From Terana coerulea (taxonomy: Eukaryota; Basidiomycota; Agaricomycetes; Polyporales; Phanerochaetaceae), in NCBI GenBank assembly GCA_024811115.1, contig JAKOGH010000002.1:372001-436000 (forward strand): a stretch of 64,000 bases of DNA, in the 5' to 3' direction. The notes beneath the pieces were generated by a model that ran no database searches, was not told where the DNA came from, and was given only the letters and a program-made list of their open reading frames with translations. Shown here one piece after another: positions 48,455 through 60,865 of this stretch (within the stretch, counting starts at the first letter, position 1; every line of letters starts with the position of its first letter). The position numbers were made by a program, and so were the translations under genes.

Positions 48455-49932
48455 TCAGCCCTTCAGCCTCTTCCACCATGCGTTCTTCGCTGACGCTATT
48501 GCCGCAGGCCCTGCCGGTGTAGAGCCTTTTCGCTTCACGACGGTAGAAAGGCCCGAGCTGACGCCTTTCCGCCCGCCACCGGGGAACTGACGGGACCGCC
48601 CTTGCGTCGGCGAGGACGCATCGCTCAGACTCTCGGCGATTTCATCCAAAGAATCTGGGTCCTTTAGCGCCTTCCGCTTCAGTGGCACTCGAGGAGAAGA
48701 TACATTATTCGGGTCGGTAGGCTCCGTCTCTTCTGTGGGCACCGGTCGTTTCGAACTGAGTGTTCGGGCAAGGAAATGCGATCGTGGTAGGTCCTTCTCC
48801 CAAACCTTACGGTGAAGACGGAAGATAGCCATGGTTGCACGGGCATCCACAACCTATAGAGGACTTGAGCAATAGCAACGTATCAGAGGTAATGTCCTAC
48901 ACACCGATGAATGTTCTCCGCTTTGGATTTGAATTCCAAATTCACGCTCAACCAGCCGCCGCAACGCAGGCTTCTGAGATGACGGGCCGTGTTTAGAAGC
49001 CAGAAGTTGCGTGTCTCTCGTCAGAGTGTAAGGATGGGAAAGGAGAAGTGCCTGAGTAGACATCAGACCACGGTTTCATGGGAGAAAGCGAATCGTACCT
49101 TCAAGTCATTGTGTACCGCATGGCCAACCAAGATTTTTCCCTCAAGGAGATTGGATACCTTCTTTTGCACTTCCTCGAACGGGTTCGCTACATATCCCAC
49201 ATCAGCCAGGCTACAAGGTGAAATAATGAACTGCATGCATACCATTCACCATGTCCTTTGCTCTAATCCCACTATACTTCGTGCGATAATCCACCACACG
49301 CTCCCTCTGCTGCACGAATTCGTCCAACTGAACGTCTCCGAAGTAGTTGACCACGCTGACTCGAGCCAGAGATGACTCTTCGCCGCCTCTCAATCCCACG
49401 CCGACCATCTCACAGTCTATGGCCACGTATTTCTTGGCCCTACGATACCCCGTCCAATTGATCAGAAATTCAATGAATATAACGCACGGAGCGGTACTCA
49501 CGCTGCCACTTGCTTACTGCTGACCTGTCCAAGTATCATTTGTCGCAAGTGACTGACATTCTCGCCATTTTTGAACTCGTCTAGTTTCACCGCAGACGTC
49601 GACGCTATGGCTGAGGGTGGCTCTGTTTGGGAAGATGGCAAGACAGGTTCAGCGCCACCGGTCCGCACAAATGCTACCAGATTCTGCAGAGCGGTAGCCG
49701 AGTCTGGCCTGTCTTCTTGCTGGGGCTTGCCATCGCGCAGTTTCCTCCTTTTACGTGGCGGAATAGGGTCTGCTTTGGGAGTGGTTCCAGGTTTCAGTTT
49801 CTACTGCCAACATGCACGGTTAGAGGTCGAATGTGCAGAGTATGGTGGACGTGTACAGACCTTCTGGAGAGCCATCCAGTTTGCCGAGGGACCCTTGGAA
49901 GTCGCAGGGGAGTTTTCGGACATGGCAGACAT
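48455..49932 (-). CDS. REX4: RNA exonuclease 4 (DEDDh 3'-5' exonuclease)
   Basis: Starts [19 protein letters not shown], then across an intron MALQKKLKPG, the SNWxxLQKKL-like N-terminus of REX4. Catalytic motifs: [13 protein letters not shown] (first D and E) near 49415, [13 protein letters not shown] (second D) near 49120-49150, and [18 protein letters not shown] (His and last D) across the intron near 48855-48900. A basic Ser-rich C-tail ends AWWKRLKG at 48455. Five introns; no frame break. In yeast Rex4 acts in pre-rRNA processing in the nucleolus, and a housekeeping role is expected here too. It marks the boundary of the secondary-metabolism region. Confidence 0.92.
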
Positions 49933-50219
49933 CGCGCGAACGCAGGTTTTGATAATCCTTTGGGCGAGGCTCATGCAGCAGTCGAACAGCGCAAGCGGAA
50001 AGTGCGGAGCACGAAGATTAAACCAGGCGTCTGTGCCACGTGCATGCCACGCGAGCACGTTAGCTCGTCGGCGCTCGCGATGTGGGGAACGTCTTGCGAC
50101 GTTCTTGCGAGATGCGAGCAACGACTATTTCCTCTGATCCTCAGACTCCTGCGAGGAGAACGTGTACTTGATTCTTACCTTCATACTCCAAGTTTACTCC
50201 CGTCGAATTTTCGACAGCC

Positions 50220-51741
50220 ATGGATATGCGTAATGTCAACGAATTGTTGGCGGGAAGCGTAGGAGGGGCTGCTCAGGTTCTGGGTATGTAAGTCATTTGA
50301 CCATCGTATTCCTCGCAGAACTGACTTCTTGTAGTCGGACAACCTCTGGATACTGTCAAGACAAGAGCTCAAATTGCTCCCAGTTTAGTGACTTGTTGAT
50401 CATATAATGCACAGCAACTTACTTCTGTGTACGTCGTTGTGCAGAGGGCATGTTTGTAAGTTAGCGGAATGAACGTGATTGGCATGCAATGCTCATGACG
50501 TCTGCAAGTAGAAAGGTCCTATGGATGTTTTGAAGCAAACTGTTCGTAATGAGGGCATTCTTGGGCTTTACAAAGGTCAGGTTTGTGGTCGCATGTTGTG
50601 AGGTACACGCTAAATTCAACTCGAGCAGGAATGGCCAGCCCATTGATCGGTATTGCTGGAGTCAACTCGCTACTTTTTGCCGCGTATGGAATATCAAAAC
50701 GTATCATCTCTCCGTATCCTCAACTATCACTCAAAGAGACGGCCGGCGCTGGTGCGATGGCTGGTGCCATAAACGCTGTTCTTGCTAGTCCAGGTCCGCC
50801 ATTCCCGAGGTCTTGATCATTCGGGACGCTTATCCTCCCTCTATGCAGTCGAGATGTTCAAAGTCAGGATGCAGGGACAGTACGGCGGCAAAGAAGACAA
50901 ACGATTGAGAGATATTGCCAAGGAGATGTGGCAGAAGTGGGGTTTACGAAAGGGTATCATGCGCGGATATTGGGTTAGTACCCACCATTCGAAATGTGAA
51001 TTCAAGGCTGCGATCACTGACTTGTGCTAGGTTACCGTTGCAAGAGAGATACCTGCGTACGCTGGTTTTTACACTGCCTTTGAATTCTCCAAGCGCCAGT
51101 TTGCGCAGAAGTATGGCAAAGATCTTCCTGTCTGGGCCCTGTTAGCGAGCGGTTCGACAGGCGGAGTGTGTTTCATGCTTTGTGTTCATGTTTGCGTCAG
51201 CTAACCCAGGGCCCTCACAGATTGCCTATTGGCTTGCATGTTATCCGTTAGGTAGGTTTCTCATCTAATGGCACGAAGCGTCGCTAAGAGCGGCCGTAGA
51301 CGTGGTGAAGTCACGAGTGCAGCTGCGCGCTGAACCTCCGATCGGCACACCCGTACAGTATATTGCACATGAGATACGTACAATTGTCGCGGAATCCGGA
51401 GTGTAAGTTTTCTTTTCGTACTCGCTATTCCTAACGTTAATCATTGGCTCTTAGTTCTGGGCTGTTCAGAGGTCTTACCCCATCTCGTGAGTAACCTTTG
51501 TTGTAGCGCTTTTGGAACAATGAGTCATTAACATCTTTCAACAGTGCTGAGAAGGTACGGGATTCCTCACGCTGATCGGCGGAGATTCAGGGTTACTAAC
51601 ATCTGCACAGTATACCTGCGGCTGCAAGTACGTTTGCTGCCTTCGAGATTACACGAGGTACGTGTGCCTCATGGTTCTGCATGTTCTGCTCTCAAATGGG
51701 CTTCTTCGGCAGAATACCTCACGGAATATACCGGCGTATGA
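50220..51741 (+). CDS. Mitochondrial solute carrier (MCF family, YMC1/carnitine-ornithine-type)
   Basis: About nine small exons with three repeats of the carrier family. The Px[DE]xx[KR] signatures are GQPLDTVKTRAQ (about 50340), ASPVEMFKVRMQGQYG across an intron at about 50793-50849, and CYPLDVVKSRVQLR (about 51235-51320). Also PMDVLKQTVRNEGILGLYKG and SGLFRGLTPS. Assembled through introns it ends EITREYLTEYTGV with a stop at 51739. The second signature with Glu (SPVE) is typical of the YMC1/carnitine-acylcarnitine-ornithine subgroup. It sits in the inner mitochondrial membrane and exchanges metabolites; the exact substrate cannot be read from sequence. Divergent from REX4 with under 300 nt between starts, so a shared bidirectional promoter is likely. 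No frame break. Confidence 0.9.
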
Positions 51742-52319
51742 TTTGGTCACTATTTACCGTCCTTGTCGTGCTATAGACCGTCTGAAACATTGTGTTATCG
51801 AGAACTGCTGGCTCGAGTTTTTCAGCGAAGACGTCGATGAGCGCTTCTCGGAATGCGTGGGGGAAGCGTACAAGGTACAGGGTGTTAAGGATGCTTTCAT
51901 CTCCGCGACCTTTACCCGCCATCTGTCTAGATTGCCCTTACATAGATCAGCAAGCATGGTTTCAACACAGCGAACCTGTCCACCGACGCATTGCAAGCAC
52001 GTGGTGCATGCATGTTGGACGACGCGCCGGCTTCATATATCGCTTTGCCCCCCATATCCGTGCTCTTTCAACGCACATTCCGCGCGCAACACCTCCCTGA
52101 ATGGCCCTCATGTTGCACAGGTTACTCGCCTCGCAGGTTTCAACGAGGCCGGCGTCGGTTCCCTCCACAAATATAATCGGGCTCGGGCTCCCGACGTGGT
52201 ACACACCCATCCTCTCGTCTCCCCAGACCACTACAGTAGTTGCTGCGCAACGAACATCTTTGGACGCTTTTACCCCTTCTAACGACTCTGACGACTATTC
52301 TCACTATTCTTTTAACACT
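51742..52319. other. Intergenic region
   Basis: About 580 nt; no exon recognised. Upstream frame remains open before the next gene (from 52101) but the good-context ATG at 52320 is preferred. Confidence 0.45.
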
Positions 52320-53822
52320 ATGGCGTTCAGAAACCTGCTGCAGTCGACTTTCATGCAGAGCATCCTCAGCTTCGTCCCTGCTCTGAAGAAGACCATCGAC
52401 GCAAAGACCATCGACGCAGCTCAGCCGGCATCTGAGAGTTCCAGGTCCCCATCGACGCTGTCGCCGGCACGCGTCCTCCAGCCACAGTTGCAAGTCAACC
52501 CGTGGGAGGAGGAGGCCGACAGGTGGAAGGCCATCGCAGACAAGACCGCCGCAGAGCGGGACGAGCTGACGCACGAGGCCGGGCGGCTCCATGTCGAGAT
52601 GCAGCGGCTCGTGTACGACCTCGGGCAGGTCCGCGTCGAGGCCGAGGAGATGTGGAAGGAGCAGGAGGACGCGCTCAGGCGCGAGAGCGAGGAGAGGTTG
52701 AGGGAGCAGGAGGACACCCTCAGGCGCGAGAACGAGGAGAGGTTGAAGACGCTGGCGGAGGAAGCGGAGCGAGCGAAGGAAGAGCTGAGGAACGAAAACG
52801 AGGAGAAAGTGAAGCTTGCGGAAGAGAGCCAGGAGCGGGTGCGCCAGGAGCTGATCGCCCTCGGCACGGAGCTCGAGTCGGGCAGGCAGGTGCAGAAGGG
52901 CCTGCAGGAGTCCCTCGAGGCGCGGCGGGTCCAGCTCGAGGACTTGCAGAAGGTCATCGGCTCGGACAAGGTCGGCAACGACGAGGTGATGCAGCTGCTG
53001 AAGAACCTGAACGAGGAGATTGGGAAGGCGGCGAAATCGGCGAGGGATCAGTTCAAGCTCGACCGCAACAGCAGGTCGAACGGCAAGGTCGCGATGGATG
53101 CTGCGGGTGCGATAGAAGGCTGGGTGGGCTCTGCTCTGCCTGGCCTGCTCTCCACCCAATACCGCGGAAACCCCGTGCTGCTGCAGGCGGCAGTCCAAGC
53201 GATGGCCGTTGCGTTCTCCTCGTGGATCTCTTCCTCGTACAGCTTCATGCACGAGCACGATCAGATTCTTGACGAGACTTACAAATACGTCATGAATGCA
53301 GGTGTGTACTCACACTCGTCTATTTATTGCTTGCTAATGATCTCGTAGAAAATCAAATCGTCCTCGGCCGCTGGCGCGCGCTGACGCACAAGTACGCCAA
53401 GCAGGGCATGCCCAACCTCGTCGACGAACTCACGAAAATGTTCCTCGCCGATATCCGCAACCTCCTGCTCGTCGCTGGCTCTTCGACCCTCCAAACCGAG
53501 ACGCTGCTCACGCGCACGCGCGAAGGCTTCCGCGGCATCATTGACGCCGCAATCAAGCTGCGCACCGCGATCGGCGAGGACATTGTCTCGTGCGACTACG
53601 AAACCATCCTCATCCACCCGGGCGACGTGTTCGACGGCGCCAAATATGGAGGACGCTTTTGAGGGCCAGGCGAAGGGCACGTCGAAGAACGTACTGTGTA
53701 CGTCGGGCTTGGGGCTAAGGCGGTGCCGCAAGATCAAGGTCGAGGGCGATGCTGCGAAGCAGTGGGAGGTTACTGTCCTGCAGAAGCCTCAGGTCGTCCT
53801 TCAGTCCGCGATAGGCCAGTAG
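52320..53822 (+). CDS. Coiled-coil protein, first of three paralogs
   Basis: Starts MAFRNLLQSTFMQSILSFVP in good context (ctATGG). Residues about 60-220 form a long charged coiled coil with near-repeats LRRESEERLREQEDTLRREN. Then comes a helical domain shared with the two downstream paralogs: NPVLLQAAVQAMAVAFSSWI, ENQIVLGRWRALTHKY after the intron at 53301-53348, ELTKMFLADIRNLLLVAG, and EDIVSCDYETILIHPGDVFD. In the AAA run at 53642 the frame breaks; removing one A gives NMEDAFEGQAKGTSKNVLCT as in the paralogs (AMEDIWG; VLCTV). It ends VVLQSAIGQ at 53822. Function unknown; seen in many mushroom genomes in my recollection. Likely soluble and oligomeric. Confidence 0.7.
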
Positions 53823-54548
53823 AGTCGTATGCAGGCATACGTCCTTCGTCGCCATCATTAGTACGTAGACACGCTGGCGACACTTCGTCTCATGGGTATG
53901 ACAATGTATGCCATGTGTGTATGATTTATGCATAATATGACTACGCGTATTTCTCGGAATGGGGAAGTAGGCGATATACTATCAAGTGACTCGTATATCA
54001 GTACGTCTCTCGAGAAGACTAATCAGCGACATTGCGGTACTGTCAAGCATCGAGGAGGGTTATTCAGTGTAAGAATACGTGTACCCATGGGTCCTCATTT
54101 ACGTCAACGCAAACGTGGCCGAAGTCTCGCGTCACAGAACCTAGAACAGGAATATCTAACAAGCATTCGAGACACGAAGGGAGTGCAACCCTTCCTGCGT
54201 CACCCGACGGATATTCTCGGGAGACAAACGAAAATAATTTGCAGCTCCAAGAGAGTACGTACAGCGAAGTTTACTGACCGAGCGAAAGGCCACATTTTGT
54301 CACTGGTATGCAGCGGACCGGATCAGACTGCGGACCATTCAAAGCTCGAAGGAACCTTGATGCTTGTGATACTTGCCTGCTGTAATAGCTGGTTGGTTTT
54401 CCCAAACCGACCTCAGCGATTCAGAGCCTAGATAAAGAACGAATACAAGACCACGGACCCTCAGTCCTACCACCACCAAGACACAGGACGCTCACTCTTC
54501 AACCTTCCCTAACACCACGTAAAGAAACGGCGCACAGTTGGAGCCCGC
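53823..54548. other. Intergenic region
   Basis: About 730 nt with only short ORFs; holds the promoter of the second coiled-coil paralog. Confidence 0.45.
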
Positions 54549-55941
54549 ATGTCGAGCCCGTTTGATCTGCTGCAGAAGGCTTTGGATGTCGACCATGGAC
54601 CAATCGAGATCTGGGCCACTATCGACGGCGCGCCACTGGACACGACAGAGAGTGCCGCAGAGTATGAAGGGACTTTCGAGCAGCGAAAGCTCCCTGTCAT
54701 ACCGGAGGTCGGTGGAACGGACGAGGATACGACAATTGAGAATACGGCAATTGTCGAGTCCTTGGGCGATCTACACGACGGCTCGAGGGCGGAACTGGAC
54801 GAAATGCGGGCTCGCCTCGCGGAGGCAAAGCAGAAGGAGGAGCGTATGCGTAGGGAGTACGAGGATTTGAAGGGCCTGTTGAACGGGAACAGGGAGGAAC
54901 CGCGCAGCGTGCGAGAGGTATTGGACGTGGAAGACAAGACGTCCGTTTCTGAGGTCCAGCAGATGGTGGAAGCACTGAATTGGCACATCTTCAACCTCGC
55001 CACATCGCTCGCTGATCGGTTCGTTTACCATAACCAGGAGAAAGCGGCGGTTCGGAAGGAGACTAAACCAGAGTCGCGGGTGAGGAAGGAGCTGGGAAGG
55101 GAGATGATCCGGATTCTTAGAGAAGCACCCCATGGTGCGAACCCGTATTGCGTCCAAATGGCCATCCAGGCGCGTCTTGCGGGGTATGTAGCGAAGCTCG
55201 CCTCGAAGTGGCATCTGGAGTTGGAATCAGAGCAGGACATTTTCGTCAAATCCATGTACGAGAAAGTCAGGCAAACCGGTAAGCACACATCGTCAGCATT
55301 CACCCCTACGTCGAAAGTGTTGATGAGGGCTCTCTCACCATAGAGAATCAGTTTGTCAGCGGAAAATGGAGGTCGATGAGCCATCGTTGCGTAGGGAAGC
55401 TCCGGCCAACCGATGCCAGCAATGCCCGTAACACACACTTGACGGAGATTGCGAACAGCCTGGCGGATATTTTTGCCGCATCTGGGGCTGAAGAGGGTCT
55501 CAAAGAACTGAGTAGCGGTGTCCTAGATTCCGCCCAGATCACCATTGAAGCGATCTTGCAAGTCCTAGCGCGCATACACCAAGTTGTCCAAGAGGATGTC
55601 ATTTCATGCGATCTTCGTTTATGCATTCCGCGCCACGAGGAGCCGTTCAACGATGCAGCCATGGAAGATATTTGGGGTGTTGAAAAACATCGCCGCTACG
55701 GTGGGCAGGGGATTGTCCTCTGCACAGTTGCGATCGGGCTTGAACGCGTCGAGAAGCTCGAGGGGCGAACCGGGAGCGTACGCTTGTTTAACGTGATGAA
55801 GGCGAAGGTCACCACAGAGGCAGTGGTGGCGGAGCTTCTCCGCGCAGGACTTAAAGAGCCCAAGCGAAGTAAGACAGCTTTAATCCAGCGCATATATCCA
55901 GCTTACAGATTTTCTTTGCAGAGCTAAAGCTTACACTCTAA
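54549..55941 (+). CDS. Coiled-coil protein, second paralog
   Basis: Starts MSSPFDLLQKALDVDHGPIE. An acidic N-part is followed by a short coiled coil (ARLAEAKQKEERMRREYEDL), then SVSEVQQMVEALNWHIFNLA, PYCVQMAIQARLAGYVAKLA and, after the intron at 55278-55343, ENQFVSGKWRSMSHRCVG. The C-domain reads VQEDVISCDLRLCIPRH, AMEDIWGVEK and VLCTVAIGLERVEKLEGR. A last intron near 55868-55921 gives the short end KRKLKLTL with a stop at 55939; read-through would instead stop at 55925. No frame break. The domain order matches the other two paralogs except for the shorter coiled coil. Function unknown. Confidence 0.72.
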
Positions 55942-56568
55942 GAAATGCACATCAACGAGGACGAGGACACGGTCAAATTTCAAGTGAGGAGAGTAGTCAC
56001 TTCGAATTATCGTATTGATAAGCAAAGGCAGTGTTGCAACAGTTCTTGAGGTTCTGGGTGTTTTGCGAGACTGGAGTTACGGCATGCGATTCAGATACAG
56101 AATGTTCACGAAAGAGTTAGGCGTGCGATACCCAATATGACAATCTCCCGTATTTTTCTTGTATTTCTTGTATCTAAATGTAATCAACATCGTGCGTTAC
56201 GACCATGTTGACTGACTCACGAGACGAACTTGCGCTTTGCGGCGGACGAGAACGAACAAGTTCGCGGCCGATAGAACTCGCTTCTCCTCTCGACGGTTGC
56301 AGCGACGGTTGCAGTTAGAAAGATATGACTGCTTGAAGCGGCGCGATGAGCTTGCATGTCGTACAGTAGCATCCGTCACTGTTTTCTGTCGAGAGATGGG
56401 TATTCGCCAGGGTGCGGTCGACCGAGGACAGGGCGTTCGTCTTCAGTCACGAGCATGTTATGATGCCAGGATGGTATTCGGTGACAGCCAGATGTTGGTG
56501 TAGAGCTTGAGGAGAGGATGAAGCACTTGTCCATCCTCAATACACTTCTCTCGAAGGCCGAAGTAGAC
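55942..56568. other. Intergenic region
   Basis: About 600 nt without coding signal. Confidence 0.45.
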
Positions 56569-57294
56569 CTAGCCCGTTTTCTCTAGCTCCGCCCCCTCCT
56601 CATCGCTTAGTCCATAATGAAATATGTGCTTCTCTGGAGCATGCAAGACATCGTCGTCCCAGAGCGAAGGAACCGGGAACTAAATAATGAGCAGTTGCTA
56701 GGGATCGTACTTGTCGACCCAGGTCTCGTATAAGTCCTACTCCTGTATTAGCTTCTCATTGTAGGTGTTTGGATGTAGGATACTCACATAGAGAGGTAGC
56801 CCGCATATGATTTTCCCGAACGTCTTCCTCAGCCCCTCCAACCTATCCTCCAACATCGCGAACGTGACCTTCTCTCCACTTAGCGTAATCGCGCTTGGAT
56901 CCGGAGCTTTAACATACCACTCATTCGCGTTGAGTATCTCTGAGATTCAACTGAGCAGCAGTGCACGTGTGTGGTTGATTTGCCCAAGCTGCAAGCAGCG
57001 TGAAAACCTGCGGCTGGATGATGGTCGGCTCAAGACCCGCGCCCACATGCAGCGGTGGGCCTGCCCTGCTTTCCTCTAGCGTTGCGTGAGAACTGCACGG
57101 TGAGGAGGTTGGAAAGGACACGGTCGTGGTTGCGGTCTGCGAGCCCGTCTAGAACGTGTATGTGTTTGAGACAGCGACAGAGACGGAGATGTACTGTATA
57201 CGGCGAGATGGTCCTTGTCTCCGTCGTTCTCAACGCCCTCTTTGAGCATGCGCGGCGAAAGAATGGCGATTTCTCGTCGCAGCACGGTTGGCAT
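56569..57294 (-). CDS. Possible unidentified gene (coding-like exons)
   Basis: Three minus-strand stretches look coding. One begins MPTVLRREIAILSPRMLKEG at 57294 and ends at a GTATAC donor near 57199. A second, 56787-56945, reads ILNANEWYVKAPDPSAITLS and then TFAMLEDRLEGLRKTFGKII, ending at a GTGAGT donor. A third reads DDDVLHAPEKHIFHYGLSDE and ends at a TAG at 56569. I cannot join all three without frame problems and do not recognise the family. It could equally be a gene relic. Confidence 0.3.
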
Positions 57295-58009
57295 CGTATC
57301 CAGGCGTGTGGCTATGAGTGAAGGAGAGTAATAGCCGGGCGTAACAAATCGCGATGACGGCTGTGACAGCCCTCGCTGCGCGTTACGTCACATGTGTTTA
57401 TCGCGTCGTAGGTTGTCGCGTCGTGTCAAGCCATTACGACTCCGAGGCCCATATCGTCTCAAGAAATAATTTGCGAAGCATTTGACCCCGAAATATCTAC
57501 GATATGCTACTGAAGACATGAGTGCTGATTATTTGCTTTTTGCACGCCAGCGAATGCACCACACGTTCAATCTGAATCTTGAGCTGTCAGCGAAGCTTCG
57601 AGGGAGGAAATGTACTGAAAAATCGGACGTTCCGTATGTGAAGCTTTGAAGCCTAATCCGTACCTGATCACATAAGCTCGTGACTTACGACCATACGCAG
57701 GGATGTAGCAAGTGGGCCCAAAAGAGACTCAGGTTGTATGCCAACGGGGTTGTGGATACGTCTGCATCGTTTGACAGTTGACTGTGGTACATATGGACAC
57801 TGCTCGCTGTTGTAGGCTTATATGTACTTCTCGAAAAAGAAATTCCACCGTAGGACGGTAGGTGCGCAAGGCTCTGTAGGACCCTCTTGTGGTGGCCGGG
57901 TCCAACTCGAGCACTTGGAGCTGATCGACCAATATGTGTGGAAATGATCGTTCATGATATGCGTTCAAAATATATAACAGACAGAAGATGTCAGTTACTG
58001 GAAGATGAT
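57295..58009. other. Intergenic region
   Basis: About 700 nt, AT-richer, nothing recognised; includes the 3' flank of the Hsp70-like gene. Confidence 0.45.
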
Positions 58010-60473
58010 CTACGAGATTGCCTCCGTGTCATCGTCGTAGACAATCTTTGCTGGGCCTCTACGAAGCGTGAGTAATCGGTGAGCGGTGTCAGAAACAGAT
58101 CAGCATAGCCAACGTACCGCTTTTCTTTGCCCTGTCGGGGAAGGTCACATGAGCAAATAGTGTCAATGGAGGGGTGCAAAACGTACGTTCTCCACCCAGC
58201 TTATCTGAGCCTTAAACTCGGTCAACCCACAGAGGAGAACCACCTTGAAGTCCAGAGTATAGTAGAAGGCGCCATCGCGCTGCTTTCTCTCCTTCTTGAC
58301 ATTTGTAGTATCCGCAAAAACGGTGCACAGCGTTGAGAAATGTTCTGGGAATAAAAGTCAGAGAAACGATTATTGGATGCCATTCAGGAAACCCACCCGG
58401 CTCAGCGTCGGTCCAGCGCGGGGTCGTAACGCTGCCTCGGTAGCACACAATGCTTGTAGAGATGCTGTTTAGGGCGGCGGACGTAGACGCCTCTTTGTAG
58501 AAGCTCATTGAGTAGACCTCGTCTTGCTCGCGTAAGCGTGCGCCCTACGAACCATCGGATTAGCCACACCTGTACGTCACTATATGTGCCATATACCATA
58601 CCTTTGATAGAATCATCTTGAAACTATTTGGAATCACCCTTCTGCCAGATGGCCGTGTATATGCCCTGCCCCTGCGCTTGACATGGTCGGGGTCCTGGGG
58701 TTGAACTCGATGACACAGCTTGTGCCGTACGTGAACCGCATGACCCGGATGGCAACATGGTGCTCAAGGTAGAACAACACAGCACCTTCCGCCACGGCCT
58801 TGTTGCTATTGGTGAGACGAGGAACGTTAGTGCGAGGCCATAATTTGTATATGCAGGACATACACGTGGTCTGTCGGACGACAGAGGTTTATCCCAGCTT
58901 CCGTGCAGGTCTGTTGAAGGTGACTGTACAGCCACGGACTCGCAGCAAAACCACCCACTAGCATTACTGTCTGCGCAGATAGATAGATAAATCAGTGAGA
59001 AGCGTGAGCTAATAGCAGAAAGAGTATCAGACATACTGAGATCTTCTTCCGAGATGCAAAGCATTGCCCATTGATGGCTTCGACAATCCCTGAGATAGAT
59101 GGCGCAAAGAACTGCGCGACTTCCGTGCTGTCCACGCTTTCAGCAACTGGGGTTGAAAGCAGAATATTCAACGCACCCATCGAGAACGAGTTGTCCACTC
59201 CTGATTCCAAAAGCCGGGTCCTTGTCACGCACTGAGCCAAACTTGACGTAGGAACGTTCCTGCCCGTCCTTGAATATGGGCTTCGTTGAATGCTCGAAGG
59301 ATTCCATCATGGTGGTAATGTCCTCTTCATTCCCGTACTGCGAATTTCGTAGCTTTACTGAGATTGTTGATAGTGAGCAAATCGGTGAGGATATCGGAGT
59401 CAAAGGCGCGTATACCACTGACCTTGGAGATATTCTCGCGCACGGACATTCACCCTCGTTGAACCTTGCAGTAAGCCTGAAAGTGCTTCAGATGAGGATC
59501 CATGAGGGCACTTCTCTATAGAAACATACATTCCGGCGGAGCAACCTCTTCAACGAGAATGGGAGTTGCCGTGACGAACGTATACGTGGTAATGTCGACT
59601 GTACCGCCTCCTGCATCGACAATGATGACTGTTTCACCATCCTATAGAAGAGAACATCTCAGCTCGAGGATCCATCATATTGTACCAAAGCCCACCTTGT
59701 ACATCCCTCCTGGCTCATCGCGATCTAAGCAGTAATGCATACTCGCTTCACCCTCTGTAACAAAATGAACCCTGGCCTGCCCAGTGGCAGTGTCAAGTAC
59801 GAGCCCAGCTGCGACGGCAGCTTGACGCATCTTCCCCTGTTGGAGACCCTCCCAACCATTCGGGTGACTGAGAATGAACTCAATGCGGTCGCCAAAGGAC
59901 GTCCACAGAGCATCCCCGCTCGGGTGGGTCTCCACAATATATCTCTTTGCACATGAATAGAGATACCGGAGAAAGTCAGCGAATATTTCGATCACAGTCT
60001 TTCCGAGCGGTAAGGGCTGCAAGGTGATTCTCAGCTCCTCGTCGTTCATTACCTCAGGCCGCAAATGAAGCTTGAACCTACATCATGCGCACGTAAGCCG
60101 CGAAGCACACTACAATCTTACTGGACTCACCACTCGACAAAAATCAAGTCGTTATCCTCGGCTTCGAGTCGCATGGCTGAGGTCGTTGCTTCAGCACCCA
60201 CCGCCCACACGGCACCTTCTTGAGTGTAGTAGAGCACCGTTGGAATTTTCCCGCCACCGTTCTCCTGCCCCGGATATCTGGATAAAGGATCAGTTCAATG
60301 GGCTGCTTCACACTTTAGATGTTTGGTAGTAAAGCCTGCCTTGTGATACATTGGATCTTTGGGACCTCTCCAGGATCCAGAATCGCATATCCAACACCGC
60401 TAAACGTTGTTCCAACGTCGAAGGCCAAAACAAGAGACCTGGACGAGCCTGTAAAGGGGTGCGAAACCGGCAT
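58010..60473 (-). CDS. Hsp70-family ATPase, Hsp70 12A-like
   Basis: Starts MPVSHPFTGSSRSLVLAFDV at 60473. Actin/Hsp70 nucleotide motifs: phosphate 1 FDVGTTFSGVGYAIL, phosphate 2 IVIVDAGGGTVDITTYTF (about 59575-59635), adenosine motif TVMLVGGFAASPWLYSHL across an intron at about 58975-59035. Later YGTSCVIEFNPR, then TRPSGRRVIPNSFK, YSMSFYKEASTSAALNSIS and CYRGSVTTPRWTDAEP, the usual C-terminal half of the mushroom Hsp70-12A-like family, which lacks the canonical peptide-binding domain. Many introns; the last exon ends IVYDDDTEAIS with a stop at 58010. A one-base break (GG, expected GGG on the coding strand) lies near 58695, and another irregularity near 59160. Role in these fungi unknown; the family is greatly expanded there. 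Confidence 0.8.
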
Positions 60474-60865
60474 TATTCGATGCTGCGAGGGTGGTGGTAG
60501 CGAAGATGAGTCCACTCGAGAGGGATACAGTTCTAATAAAAGGGGTCTCACCGGAAGTGAAGAGCGTGTCTCGTCTGACACAAAGCGAGCTTAGCCATGT
60601 GAATGCAAGGCGGAGGAGAACGAGGGTTCACCGGACTTACGTTAAAGAAGCTGCGTCCCTCTTCGCAGCATCGGCATGTTGCAGCGCCTCGAACAATATT
60701 GTTGAAGCACATACCCCAACCATCATGAGTCGCTTTACTGAGAAAATGAAAGCCCCGTCTTGAAGCGCATCAATGCGAGCGCAGTAACCCCCAACAACCT
60801 TAAACTTATTGCATTCGCATTGGTGAACAACCACCCACACCATCCCTCTACCCATACACCTTGCT
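60474..60865. other. Divergent promoter region
   Basis: About 390 nt between the divergent Hsp70-like gene and third coiled-coil paralog; nothing else recognised. Confidence 0.45.

Noticed and set aside
52140..53258. 372-codon minus-strand frame rich in Leu
   Set aside because: Antisense shadow of the coiled-coil gene; its leucine content mirrors Glu/Lys codons of the real strand.
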